A stretch of 64,000 nucleotides of DNA from REEB481 sp964586595 (GTDB lineage: Bacteria; Bacteroidota; Bacteroidia; NS11-12g; UBA955). This document shows positions 24,346 through 31,939 of this stretch, one piece after another. The stretch lies in the NCBI GenBank assembly GCA_964586595.1, contig CAZPHB010000001.1:248001-312000 (forward strand). The letters are read 5' to 3'. The position numbers and the translations under genes are program-made. The notes below the pieces were generated by a model. It did no database searches. It saw nothing but the letters and a program-made list of their open reading frames with translations, and had not been told where the DNA came from. The stretch's first letter is position 1. Every line of letters begins with the position of its first letter.

Positions 24346-26922
24346 ATGTCGCATTGTTCCCCGAGGGGTCTAATTTTTCTCCTGCTGCTGTTTTTGGCAT
24401 CATGCAAAACCAGTGAAAGCTGGCTTCCCAGGCAATGGCACAACACCATAGCGCATTACAACACCTATTTCAACGCAAGGGAAAAGCTGCGCGCCACGGA
24501 GAAAACATCCAGAGAAGGGTTTACCGACCGTTTCGACAAAGTGCTGGAAATCTATAATTACGGTGATGAAGCTGCCTTGCGAAACAACGGTGGCGCCATG
24601 GATGAAATACTGAAGAAAACGAGTAATCTGGTGGATCGTCATCCAAAAAGCAAATGGGTAGATGATGCTTACATGCTCATGGCCGCTTCTTATTTCCTGA
24701 GGGGCGATTTTCAAGCCTCGAGGGAATTGTACCAGTATGTTTTCTCACGTTTTCAGGATCCGGTAGTAAAAGCGGCCAGTCAAATAGGCGTTTTCCGCTG
24801 CCTTTACATGAACGGCAAATTAGGTGAAGCCGAAAGTTTGATCAGCCAGCTGCGCAACGATAAGAGTTTCCCAAAGGAGCTCCGTTATGAGTTGGATGAA
24901 GCTCAGGCTGCGCTGTACATCAGCCAGGAAAAATACGCTGCAGCTGCAGAACCACTTGGTCGATTGGTTCAAACCACCAAAAACAGGACCCAAAAAGCCA
25001 GGCTGTACTTTATTCTCGGACAGGTATTGCAAAGAAGTGGCAAATTCAATCAGGCGGCAGCCCATTATGCCCATGTGGTAAAATTGAATCCGCCCTACGA
25101 GATGGCATTCAACGCCAAAATCAATCAGGTACTGGCCTTGAATTCAGGAACTTCCGGCAACCTCAGACAGGCCCGAAACCTGCTGAAGCAACTGCTTAAG
25201 GATGATAAGAACTTTGATTATCTGGATCAGATTTACTTCCGTCTTGCCGAAACTGAAGTCAAAGACAAAAATTTCCCCAAGGCCATTGAATATTACCAAT
25301 TGTCTTTACGCAACAACAAAGGCAACAAAGTACAAATGGCCACTTCATACCTGGCTTTGGCAGATTACTTCTTCAACAAACAAGATTTTGAACGCTCCGG
25401 TTATTACTACGACAGTGCCGTTGCCTCCATTCCTAAAGAAAGTCCTGATTACAACAGCATTGCCCAAAAGAGCATGATGCTTGGAGAACTTGTTCGTCAT
25501 CTATCAACCATTCGCGAACAAGACAGCCTGCTGCAACTGTCATCCAACAAACAATTGCTGGAGCGCACGATTGATCGGCTGATTGCTGCAGAACAGGCGC
25601 GCAAACAAAAAGAGCAGCAACAACCATCGGTTCCAACACCGCAAGTACCACCCGGATTTCAACAAGACCCGGGCGCCGGAGCCAGCGTATTCCCCTTCTA
25701 CAATGCAACTTTGCGCGCACGCGGGTACAATGAATTTGTGAGGCTCTGGGGACAGCGTGAAAACCGCGACTATTGGCGCGTAAAGAACATGCGGATCAAT
25801 CCGGATCCTTCCTTAAGCAACAACCAGGATCCCGGAACAAGCAGTGATTCCGCGAATGCGGCATTTACAGCAAACGTGCCGGCAGATCGAAAAAAATATT
25901 ACGACGCCATACCGTTCTCGGAAAAAGCTAAAAAAGACGCCGGCGAGAAAATTGCACAGGCCTTTTTTGGTGCCGGAAATGTGTACCGCGAAAAGCTGCA
26001 GGATTGCAATCAGGCCAACAATATGTACCTCAAAATGATGGAGCGTTTTCCGAAGCATGGCCTGGAACCTCAGGTATTGTTTAATCTGGTGAAGTGCTAT
26101 CGATTGTTGGGCAACAATCAGGCGGCGGCCACTTATGAGGAAAAATTGGCAGCTGATTATCCGAACAGTACCTACCTGAATGTATTGAGGCAACAATCTG
26201 GAAGAGACAGCAACATCAATGCAGCTGTTCAAAAAAACACCGAAAGTTCCGAAGTAGAACAGCTGTACCGCAGCATGTACCAACATTTTAAGGCAGGAAA
26301 TTACCAAAAAGCCATGCAGGAGAAACTTTCGGCGGACAAGCGCTTCAGCGGCAACTCCCTGCAGGCACAATTTGACTACCTCTATGCCTTGTGTACCGGC
26401 TACACCGGGAAAACAGAACAGGCCATAGTGCTGATGCGTGCCATTACCTCTGATTATTCGGGAACAGCCATTGCAGCGCAAGCCTCAGAAGTGGTGCTTG
26501 CCTGGGAAAAGAAAAACGGCAGCGATGCCACAACACCGGAGGCAAGCAACAGCAATGCCTTTAACTGGAACCCTAAGGATGATTTGTTCTTTTTGGTCAT
26601 CTTTCAAAGAGGGACCGACGCCAATAAAGTGCGCGCTGCTTTGGCAGACTACAACAACCGAAACCACCCGTTGAAAAAATTGGAAGTAGGAAAACCAACC
26701 ATTTCCGGCGACAGATACCTGATCAATGTAACTGGCTTTGAAAACAAAGAAGTCCTGCGCTCATACCTGCTGCAAACCAGTACGCAAAATGAGTGGAAAC
26801 AAAATGCCGGCGCCGACGGTGATTATTTCTGCTGTTTGATCAGCCAGACCAACTACCTGTTGTTGCTGAAAAACGGACAAACAGCCGCATACCAAAAACT
26901 CTTCGAACAATCATTCAAATGA
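24346..26922 (+). CDS. sprE: Type IX secretion / gliding motility lipoprotein SprE (PorW)
   Basis: A TPR-rich outer-membrane-linked lipoprotein needed for type IX secretion and gliding in Bacteroidota. 858 residues, the size of known SprE/PorW proteins. The lipobox LASC (Cys20) is followed by RQWHNTIAHYNTYFNAREKL, a characteristic segment of the family. TPR units run from about 80 to 360 and again from 520 to 700. The C-terminal part ends with a domain (about 745-855) containing DLFFLVIFQRGTDANKVRAA. It is divergent from the M23-like/bactofilin/atp unit and is followed after 37 bases by a class A penicillin-binding protein. Confidence 0.88.
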   Translation: MSHCSPRGLIFLLLLFLASCKTSESWLPRQWHNTIAHYNTYFNAREKLRATEKTSREGFTDRFDKVLEIYNYGDEAALRNNGGAMDEILKKTSNLVDRHPKSKWVDDAYMLMAASYFLRGDFQASRELYQYVFSRFQDPVVKAASQIGVFRCLYMNGKLGEAESLISQLRNDKSFPKELRYELDEAQAALYISQEKYAAAAEPLGRLVQTTKNRTQKARLYFILGQVLQRSGKFNQAAAHYAHVVKLNPPYEMAFNAKINQVLALNSGTSGNLRQARNLLKQLLKDDKNFDYLDQIYFRLAETEVKDKNFPKAIEYYQLSLRNNKGNKVQMATSYLALADYFFNKQDFERSGYYYDSAVASIPKESPDYNSIAQKSMMLGELVRHLSTIREQDSLLQLSSNKQLLERTIDRLIAAEQARKQKEQQQPSVPTPQVPPGFQQDPGAGASVFPFYNATLRARGYNEFVRLWGQRENRDYWRVKNMRINPDPSLSNNQDPGTSSDSANAAFTANVPADRKKYYDAIPFSEKAKKDAGEKIAQAFFGAGNVYREKLQDCNQANNMYLKMMERFPKHGLEPQVLFNLVKCYRLLGNNQAAATYEEKLAADYPNSTYLNVLRQQSGRDSNINAAVQKNTESSEVEQLYRSMYQHFKAGNYQKAMQEKLSADKRFSGNSLQAQFDYLYALCTGYTGKTEQAIVLMRAITSDYSGTAIAAQASEVVLAWEKKNGSDATTPEASNSNAFNWNPKDDLFFLVIFQRGTDANKVRAALADYNNRNHPLKKLEVGKPTISGDRYLINVTGFENKEVLRSYLLQTSTQNEWKQNAGADGDYFCCLISQTNYLLLLKNGQTAAYQKLFEQSFK

Positions 26923-26941
26923 GGCACTGTTGTCCCGGACG

Positions 26942-26949
26942 TATATTTG
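26942..26949 (+). promoter_or_regulatory. -7 element TATATTTG before the penicillin-binding protein gene
   Basis: Exact TAnnTTTG match, ten bases before the ATG at 26960, in the 37-base gap after sprE. The gene can therefore be transcribed on its own with a leader of only a few bases. Confidence 0.65.
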
Positions 26950-26959
26950 ACCAAGCTTT

Positions 26960-29176
26960 ATGAACGCCAAGACACAAGGATTGCTCATCCCGCGTTTCTG
27001 GAATATGCTCTTTACAGGAGTCGGTTTTTCCATCCTCTTTTTTGTAATGGTGAATTTCGGACTTTTTGGAACCCTTCCGGACATCAAAGAACTGGAAAAT
27101 CCGAACAGCGCACTGGCCAGCGAGGTGTTGAGTGAAGACGGTGTGGTATTGGGCAAATATTACAGGCAAAACAGAACCAACATCAGCTTCAATGAGCTAT
27201 CGCCCAACATAAGGGAAGCTTTGATTGCCACCGAGGATGTTCGCTATTTAAAACATTCTGGCATTGACTTCCGCGGACTGCTCCGTGCGGTTGTGTTTAT
27301 GGGTCGGGAGGGTGGCGCCAGCACCATTTCGCAGCAACTGGCCAAAAACTTGTTTTCAGACAAACCCAAAATGAAAATCACCCGAGTGCTGCAAAAGTTT
27401 AAGGAATGGGTGATTGCCGTGCAACTGGAACGCCGATACACCAAAGAGGAAATTCTGGCCATGTACCTCAATACAGTTCCATTTTCCGGGCATTCTTTTG
27501 GCATCAAAGCAGCAGCAAACGAATTCTTCAATAAAGCGCCGTCCGATTTAAGCCAACAAGAAGCCGCTGTTTTGGTAGGCATGCTGAAGGCACCAACGGC
27601 CTATAATCCGAAAAGAAATCCGGAACGGGCGCAGAAAAGGAGAAATGTGGTGCTTTCTCAAATGGTGAAAGCAGGTTTCATGCGCGCAGGGCAATACGAT
27701 TCCCTGAAAACTCAGGCCATCAAACTCGATTACCAGCCGGCCGGTGAAGAAGGCATGGCCCCTTATTTCAGGGATGTTTTGGCAAAAGACCTGGAAGTTT
27801 GGTGTGAAGATCATGGCTACGACCTGTATAAAAGCGGTTTGCGCATCTATACCACCATCAACAGCAAAATGCAGCGCTATGCGGAAGATGCGGCCATGAG
27901 GCACATGAAAGAAAATCAGGCAAACTTCAACAAGGGCTGGGGGAAAGATCAACCCTGGAGGTACATCGAAAATTACAAGGTCATTCCCGGTTACATCGAA
28001 AAAGAACTGAAACGCACAGAGCGCTATGCTTCGCTGAACAAAAAGTTTGATGGCGATGAAACAGCCATCATCAAAGAACTGAAAAAGCCGGTAAAGATGA
28101 CGGTTTTTAGCTGGCGCGGCGATCTGGATACGGTCATGAGTCCCTACGATTCCATGGCTTATGCCAAGCGATTTCTGCATTGCGGGTTCATTGCCATCGA
28201 TCCTGCTACCGCCGAAGTAAGGGCTTGGGTTGGGGGCATCAACCACAAGTTTTTCCAATATGACCATGTAAACCGAAAATCTTCGCGACAAATTGGTTCT
28301 ACCTTCAAACCATTTGTGTACGCCTCTGCCATCGACATTAACAAAACGAGTCCTTGTACCAGCTTCCCCAGAGAATACACTACCTTTTACGGTTACGGCA
28401 AACCCTGGACACCGCGCAACTCTGACGGCACTTCGGGCGGAACCCTGACCATGGCGCAGGGTTTGTCGCGCTCCGACAACCTGATTACGGCGCAGATCAT
28501 GAAGAGCCTGGGTCCGGAAGCTCCGGAAACCGTCATCAGAATGGCTGAACGAATGGGTGTTGAAAAAGGGCGTATTCCTGCAGTTCCTTCAATCTGTTTG
28601 GGTACCCATGAATTGTCGCCTTTCGAAATGGCCGGAGCATTTACCACGTTTGTAAACCGCGGCCTTTGGATTGAACCAACCTACCTCACACGTATTGAAG
28701 ACAAGAACGGAAATGTGCTGGCCGAGTTTACAGAAAAGAAGCACGATCAGATCCTCAGTGAGGAAAAGGCTTACCTCATCTACCGCATGCTGGAAGGAGT
28801 GGTCAATAATGGAACAGCTGCCAGACTGCGCTACAGATTCGGCTTGAAAGGTTCATTAGGAGGAAAAACGGGAACTACCCAGGGCAACGCCGACGGATGG
28901 TATATGGGAGTAAGCACCGAATTGGTATGTGCCAGCTGGGTTGGCGGCGATGATCCTTCCATCAGGTTCCGAAACATGGCCGCCGGACAGGGTGCCAGCT
29001 CTGCCCTGCCCATCTATGGTTATTTCATGCAAAAAGTTCTGGCCGATGCCAGCTTGGGAATCACTTGTCCACCGCTTGAACCTCCCAACGGGCCACAAAC
29101 CATATTGTCTGATTGTGGCCCGCCGGAAGCTACCAATTACGCCGAAGGCAATGAATTGGATGAATACGGAAAGTAA
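26960..29176 (+). CDS. Class A penicillin-binding protein (PBP1A type)
   Basis: A bifunctional peptidoglycan synthase anchored in the inner membrane; 738 residues. One N-terminal membrane helix (MLFTGVGFSILFFVMVNFGLF), then the GT51 glycosyltransferase with EDVRYLKHSGIDFRGLLRA and GGASTISQQLAKNL, then a linker and the transpeptidase with SxxK (Ser447 in GSTFKPF), SDN (505-507) and KTG (636-638). All catalytic motifs are complete. It follows sprE and has its own -7 element; its end converges with the prolyl isomerase gene with four bases between stops. Confidence 0.96.
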   Translation: MNAKTQGLLIPRFWNMLFTGVGFSILFFVMVNFGLFGTLPDIKELENPNSALASEVLSEDGVVLGKYYRQNRTNISFNELSPNIREALIATEDVRYLKHSGIDFRGLLRAVVFMGREGGASTISQQLAKNLFSDKPKMKITRVLQKFKEWVIAVQLERRYTKEEILAMYLNTVPFSGHSFGIKAAANEFFNKAPSDLSQQEAAVLVGMLKAPTAYNPKRNPERAQKRRNVVLSQMVKAGFMRAGQYDSLKTQAIKLDYQPAGEEGMAPYFRDVLAKDLEVWCEDHGYDLYKSGLRIYTTINSKMQRYAEDAAMRHMKENQANFNKGWGKDQPWRYIENYKVIPGYIEKELKRTERYASLNKKFDGDETAIIKELKKPVKMTVFSWRGDLDTVMSPYDSMAYAKRFLHCGFIAIDPATAEVRAWVGGINHKFFQYDHVNRKSSRQIGSTFKPFVYASAIDINKTSPCTSFPREYTTFYGYGKPWTPRNSDGTSGGTLTMAQGLSRSDNLITAQIMKSLGPEAPETVIRMAERMGVEKGRIPAVPSICLGTHELSPFEMAGAFTTFVNRGLWIEPTYLTRIEDKNGNVLAEFTEKKHDQILSEEKAYLIYRMLEGVVNNGTAARLRYRFGLKGSLGGKTGTTQGNADGWYMGVSTELVCASWVGGDDPSIRFRNMAAGQGASSALPIYGYFMQKVLADASLGITCPPLEPPNGPQTILSDCGPPEATNYAEGNELDEYGK

Positions 29177-29180
29177 TCCC

Positions 29181-29858
29181 TCAGCGGGTTTCGCTTCTTA
29201 AGAATGACTGTACGTTGAGATTGGTCGGGTCAAACGCGGCGGCAGCACTCCCCTTGCGGATGATGCGCACTTGATTCAACATCGTTCCATCGGTAATGGC
29301 ATTTACCACATCCTGTCCTGAAACCACATGTCCAAATACAGAATGACGGAAGTTCAGCCAGGGCGTTTCTTTGTGGGTAATGAAAAACTGACTTCCATTG
29401 GTCATTGGGCCGGCATTGGCCATGCTCAACACACCTGGCTTGTCGTGCAGCAACTCAGGATGAAATTCGTCGATGAAACGATAACCCGGACCACCGGAAC
29501 CGTTGCCAGACGGATCGCCACCCTGAATCATAAAATCAGGAATACAGCGGTGAAAAGTAAGTGAATCGTAGTAAGGTACTCCGGCAGGTTTTGCAGTATT
29601 CTTGATTCTACCTTCTGCCAATCCCACGAAATTTGCCACGGTGAGTGGCGCTTTTTCAAATTCGAGGCTGCAAATAATGGTGCCTTTGGCGGTGTTAAAC
29701 TCAGCATACAGGCCATCAGGATACGCCTGATAAGCTTCCGGAACAATGTTGTTGATTTCCATGGTTTTTTTTGAAGTGTCTTTGCGTGTCATGCAACCCG
29801 ATATTGCGATGCCCATCAGGCTGCCGATGATTAGTTTTTTGGTGGTATTGAATGTCAT
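29181..29858 (-). CDS. Cyclophilin-type peptidyl-prolyl isomerase, lipoprotein
   Basis: A cyclophilin attached to the envelope by a lipid anchor, helping fold exported proteins. The ATG at 29858 gives MTFNTTKKLIIGSLMG with lipobox AISGC (Cys22); the longer frame upstream overlaps the next gene and lacks a signal, so it is rejected. The cyclophilin core shows YDSLTFHRCIPDFMIQGGDP, GSGGPGYRFIDEF, GVLSMANAGPMTNGSQFFI and NFRHSVFGHV. 225 residues. A perfect -7 element lies 20 bases upstream. Its start overlaps the end of the MmcQ/YjbR gene by four bases. Confidence 0.92.
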   Translation of the reverse strand: MTFNTTKKLIIGSLMGIAISGCMTRKDTSKKTMEINNIVPEAYQAYPDGLYAEFNTAKGTIICSLEFEKAPLTVANFVGLAEGRIKNTAKPAGVPYYDSLTFHRCIPDFMIQGGDPSGNGSGGPGYRFIDEFHPELLHDKPGVLSMANAGPMTNGSQFFITHKETPWLNFRHSVFGHVVSGQDVVNAITDGTMLNQVRIIRKGSAAAAFDPTNLNVQSFLRSETR

Positions 29859-30199
29859 GATGTTTGTGTGCGTATTTTCAAAGGTAATTTTTGCCAAACC
29901 ATTTGGTAGGAATGTGCAATCATCTGGCTTAGAAAATCCTGGCTTAACCCAGCCAACGAAACGGTGTTCCAATGTGTTTTGTTCATGTGGTAACCGGGCT
30001 TTATCTGAGGAAATTCACTGCGCCATTGCACCGATAATTCAGGATCAGCTTTCAACGTAAGGGCATCTGCTGCACTCATGCTGATGAGCGCAAAAATCCT
30101 TCCGCCAACCCTAAACACCAGCACATCATCGTCAAATGGTACATCCTCGGTAACCATAGGATGCGATAAACAGGTATTTCTGATCCATTCCAAATGCAA
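29855..30199 (-). CDS. MmcQ/YjbR family protein
   Basis: A 114-residue protein of the MmcQ/YjbR fold, which resembles a DNA-binding fold but has no settled function. From TTG at 30199 the sequence reads MHLEWIRNTCLSHPMVTEDV, the normal family opening (WIRxxCLSxPxVTEDxPF), followed by DDDVLVFRVGGRIFALI and PGYHMNKTHWNTV. The 26 residues of the longer frame upstream cross the promoter and are rejected. A perfect -7 element sits 22 bases before the TTG. It overlaps the prolyl isomerase start by four bases. Confidence 0.85.
   Translation of the reverse strand: MHLEWIRNTCLSHPMVTEDVPFDDDVLVFRVGGRIFALISMSAADALTLKADPELSVQWRSEFPQIKPGYHMNKTHWNTVSLAGLSQDFLSQMIAHSYQMVWQKLPLKIRTQTS
29879..29886 (-). promoter_or_regulatory. 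-7 element TACCTTTG before the prolyl isomerase gene
   Basis: Exact TAnnTTTG match on the minus strand, 20 bases before the ATG at 29858. It lies inside the 3' end of the MmcQ/YjbR gene, so the isomerase can be transcribed separately. Confidence 0.5.
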
Positions 30200-30221
30200 A
30201 ACGTGGATTTTTAAGTGGTGG

Positions 30222-30229
30222 CAAAGGTA
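30222..30229 (-). promoter_or_regulatory. -7 element TACCTTTG before the MmcQ/YjbR gene
   Basis: Exact TAnnTTTG match, 22 bases before the TTG start at 30199. A TTG lies 24 bases upstream of it, slightly further than the usual -33 spacing. Only 11 bases separate it from the divergent -7 element of the MORN-repeat gene. Confidence 0.6.
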
Positions 30230-30240
30230 ATTCGACTGCT

Positions 30241-30248
30241 TAATTTTG
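30241..30248 (+). promoter_or_regulatory. -7 element TAATTTTG before the MORN-repeat gene
   Basis: Exact TAnnTTTG match, seven bases before the ATG at 30256. The divergent promoter of the MmcQ/YjbR gene is immediately next to it, so RNA polymerase may not occupy both at once. Confidence 0.6.
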
Positions 30249-30255
30249 AAAACCA

Positions 30256-31290
30256 ATGAAGCACCTGAGCACGACACTGCTAATGATTACCTTCTGTGGA
30301 ACAATCCTCACCGGAACTGCCCAAAGTCGGATCAAGTTTGAAGGACTTACCATTAAAAATGAAACTGCATTTTTCCGGGGAAAACCCTTCACAGGTGTTT
30401 CTGTGGCCACCTACGAAGACCAAACCATGAGGGAAGAAGTACTTTGGAAGAATGGGTTGATGGACGGTGTGAAAACTGAATATTATCAAGGTGCAGGCGT
30501 ACATGCCAGAATCAGCTTCCGCGAAAACAAGCGCCATGGCACCTTTACCTATTACTATAGAAACGGCCAGCCAAAACTGAAAGGAACCTATGTGTATAAT
30601 GTGTTGAACGATACCCTTTGGTCTTGGTACATGAACGGCCAATTGCAATACCTTCATGTGTATGACATGGGCATGCGCACAGGTTCCATCCGTACGTGGT
30701 TCAGGAACGGTGCACCCGAACAAGTATGTGCACTGGTAGGTGGCAAACCTCATGGGCCGATGTACAACTACTACGCCGACAGCAGCCTGCGCAGCATCAT
30801 CCATTATCAAAGAGGCGTTCGAGAGGGTTCCGCCTATACCTGGCACAATACGGGCTGCCTTGCTGAGGAATCTTATTACAAAAACGGAATGCTCGACAGC
30901 GTGCAAAGGGTTTACGACAACCTGCGCTGCGAGTTGATCAAAAGCGGATTCTACCAAAAAGGCCAGAAGGAAGGGGTGTTTATGCAATTTGACTTCTTAG
31001 GCGATACCCTTTCCATGGAAACCTGGAGAAACAACAAGCTGCACGGCAGCTATACCACTTGGCTGAATGGGAAACGTGACACAGAGGGCACCTACAGCAA
31101 CGGTGTACCAAATGGTTACTGGAGCTACGGAAAAGAAAGTCATTACCAGTGGCGGGAAGGTGAATACGATGAAGGCATTCAAATTGGAACCTGGTGGTAT
31201 TACGACAGTGAAGGGCGTAAACTGATGAAGCAGGTTTTTGATGATCAGGGGAATTTGCTGGAAGAGAAAATTTTCAAGAAACTCAAATGA
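30256..31290 (+). CDS. Secreted MORN-repeat (YwqK-like) protein
   Basis: 344 residues with a signal peptide (LLMITFCGTILTGTAQS). The mature part is a run of about ten MORN-type units of the pattern xxYYxNGxxxxxGxY, for example YYRNGQPKLKGTY, WYMNGQLQYLH, TWLNGKRDTEGTY and YYDSEGRKLMKQ. Databases often label such proteins as YwqK-family antitoxins, but this one is exported and no toxin gene is near, so a surface or scaffold role is more likely. Its stop overlaps the uridine kinase start by four bases (ATGA). Confidence 0.85.
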   Translation: MKHLSTTLLMITFCGTILTGTAQSRIKFEGLTIKNETAFFRGKPFTGVSVATYEDQTMREEVLWKNGLMDGVKTEYYQGAGVHARISFRENKRHGTFTYYYRNGQPKLKGTYVYNVLNDTLWSWYMNGQLQYLHVYDMGMRTGSIRTWFRNGAPEQVCALVGGKPHGPMYNYYADSSLRSIIHYQRGVREGSAYTWHNTGCLAEESYYKNGMLDSVQRVYDNLRCELIKSGFYQKGQKEGVFMQFDFLGDTLSMETWRNNKLHGSYTTWLNGKRDTEGTYSNGVPNGYWSYGKESHYQWREGEYDEGIQIGTWWYYDSEGRKLMKQVFDDQGNLLEEKIFKKLK

Positions 31291-31934
31291 ACCGCAACCC
31301 GGACTCCTTGCTGGTGGGCATCAGCGGCCTGAGCGGCAGCGGCAAAACATTCATGCTCAGCCACCTGAAAACAGCTTTGGGTGCCAATGCCTGCTTCATT
31401 TCCATGGACGACTACTACAAGCCGTATGAACAGCAACAGCAGGATGAACAAGGCGTTACCAATTTCGATCTTCCCGATGCGCTGGAATACGAACGTTTCA
31501 TCACCGATGTAGCACAACTGCTCATGGGCCGGCCGGTCATGTTGCGCAAATACCAGTTTGAAAACTTCGGCGCCGAAGAACAATTTATCCAGCTAGACCC
31601 CGCACCTATTGTCATTGCTGAAGGATTGTTTGTGTTTCACTTTCCGGAAGTACGGAACCAAATGTCGCTGCGCTTTTTCATTGAGTCTGACCTGGCTATT
31701 TCGTTGCAGCGACGTTTAGACCGTGACACCCGCGAACGCGGCATCACGCTGGAACGCAGCCGATACCAATGGGATCATCATGTGATGCCCGGTTATCAGA
31801 AATACGTGCTTCCCTGGCGCGACTCATGCGATTTGATCATCCACAACCACGGCGCTCCAGACGCACATATTTCCGAAATGGAACAGCGCATCATGGAGGC
31901 GTTGTCACCGGAAGCAATGGCGCGCCTGGTGTAA
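31287..31934 (+). CDS. udk: Uridine kinase family protein
   Basis: A cytosolic P-loop kinase that phosphorylates uridine or cytidine in pyrimidine salvage. 215 residues. The Walker A GISGLSGSGKT, the FISMDDYYKP segment and the NFDLPDALEY motif are those of the uridine/phosphoribulokinase group, and IVIAEGLFVFH matches the conserved strand before the lid (RRLDRDTRERG). Substrate specificity within the family is not certain. Coupled by a four-base overlap to the MORN-repeat gene. Confidence 0.88.
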   Translation: MNRNPDSLLVGISGLSGSGKTFMLSHLKTALGANACFISMDDYYKPYEQQQQDEQGVTNFDLPDALEYERFITDVAQLLMGRPVMLRKYQFENFGAEEQFIQLDPAPIVIAEGLFVFHFPEVRNQMSLRFFIESDLAISLQRRLDRDTRERGITLERSRYQWDHHVMPGYQKYVLPWRDSCDLIIHNHGAPDAHISEMEQRIMEALSPEAMARLV

Positions 31935-31939
31935 AAGGC

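Noticed and set aside
30256..31290. Toxin-antitoxin reading of the YwqK-like gene
   Set aside because: The protein is exported and followed by uridine kinase; there is no toxin gene. The YwqK label comes only from its MORN repeats.
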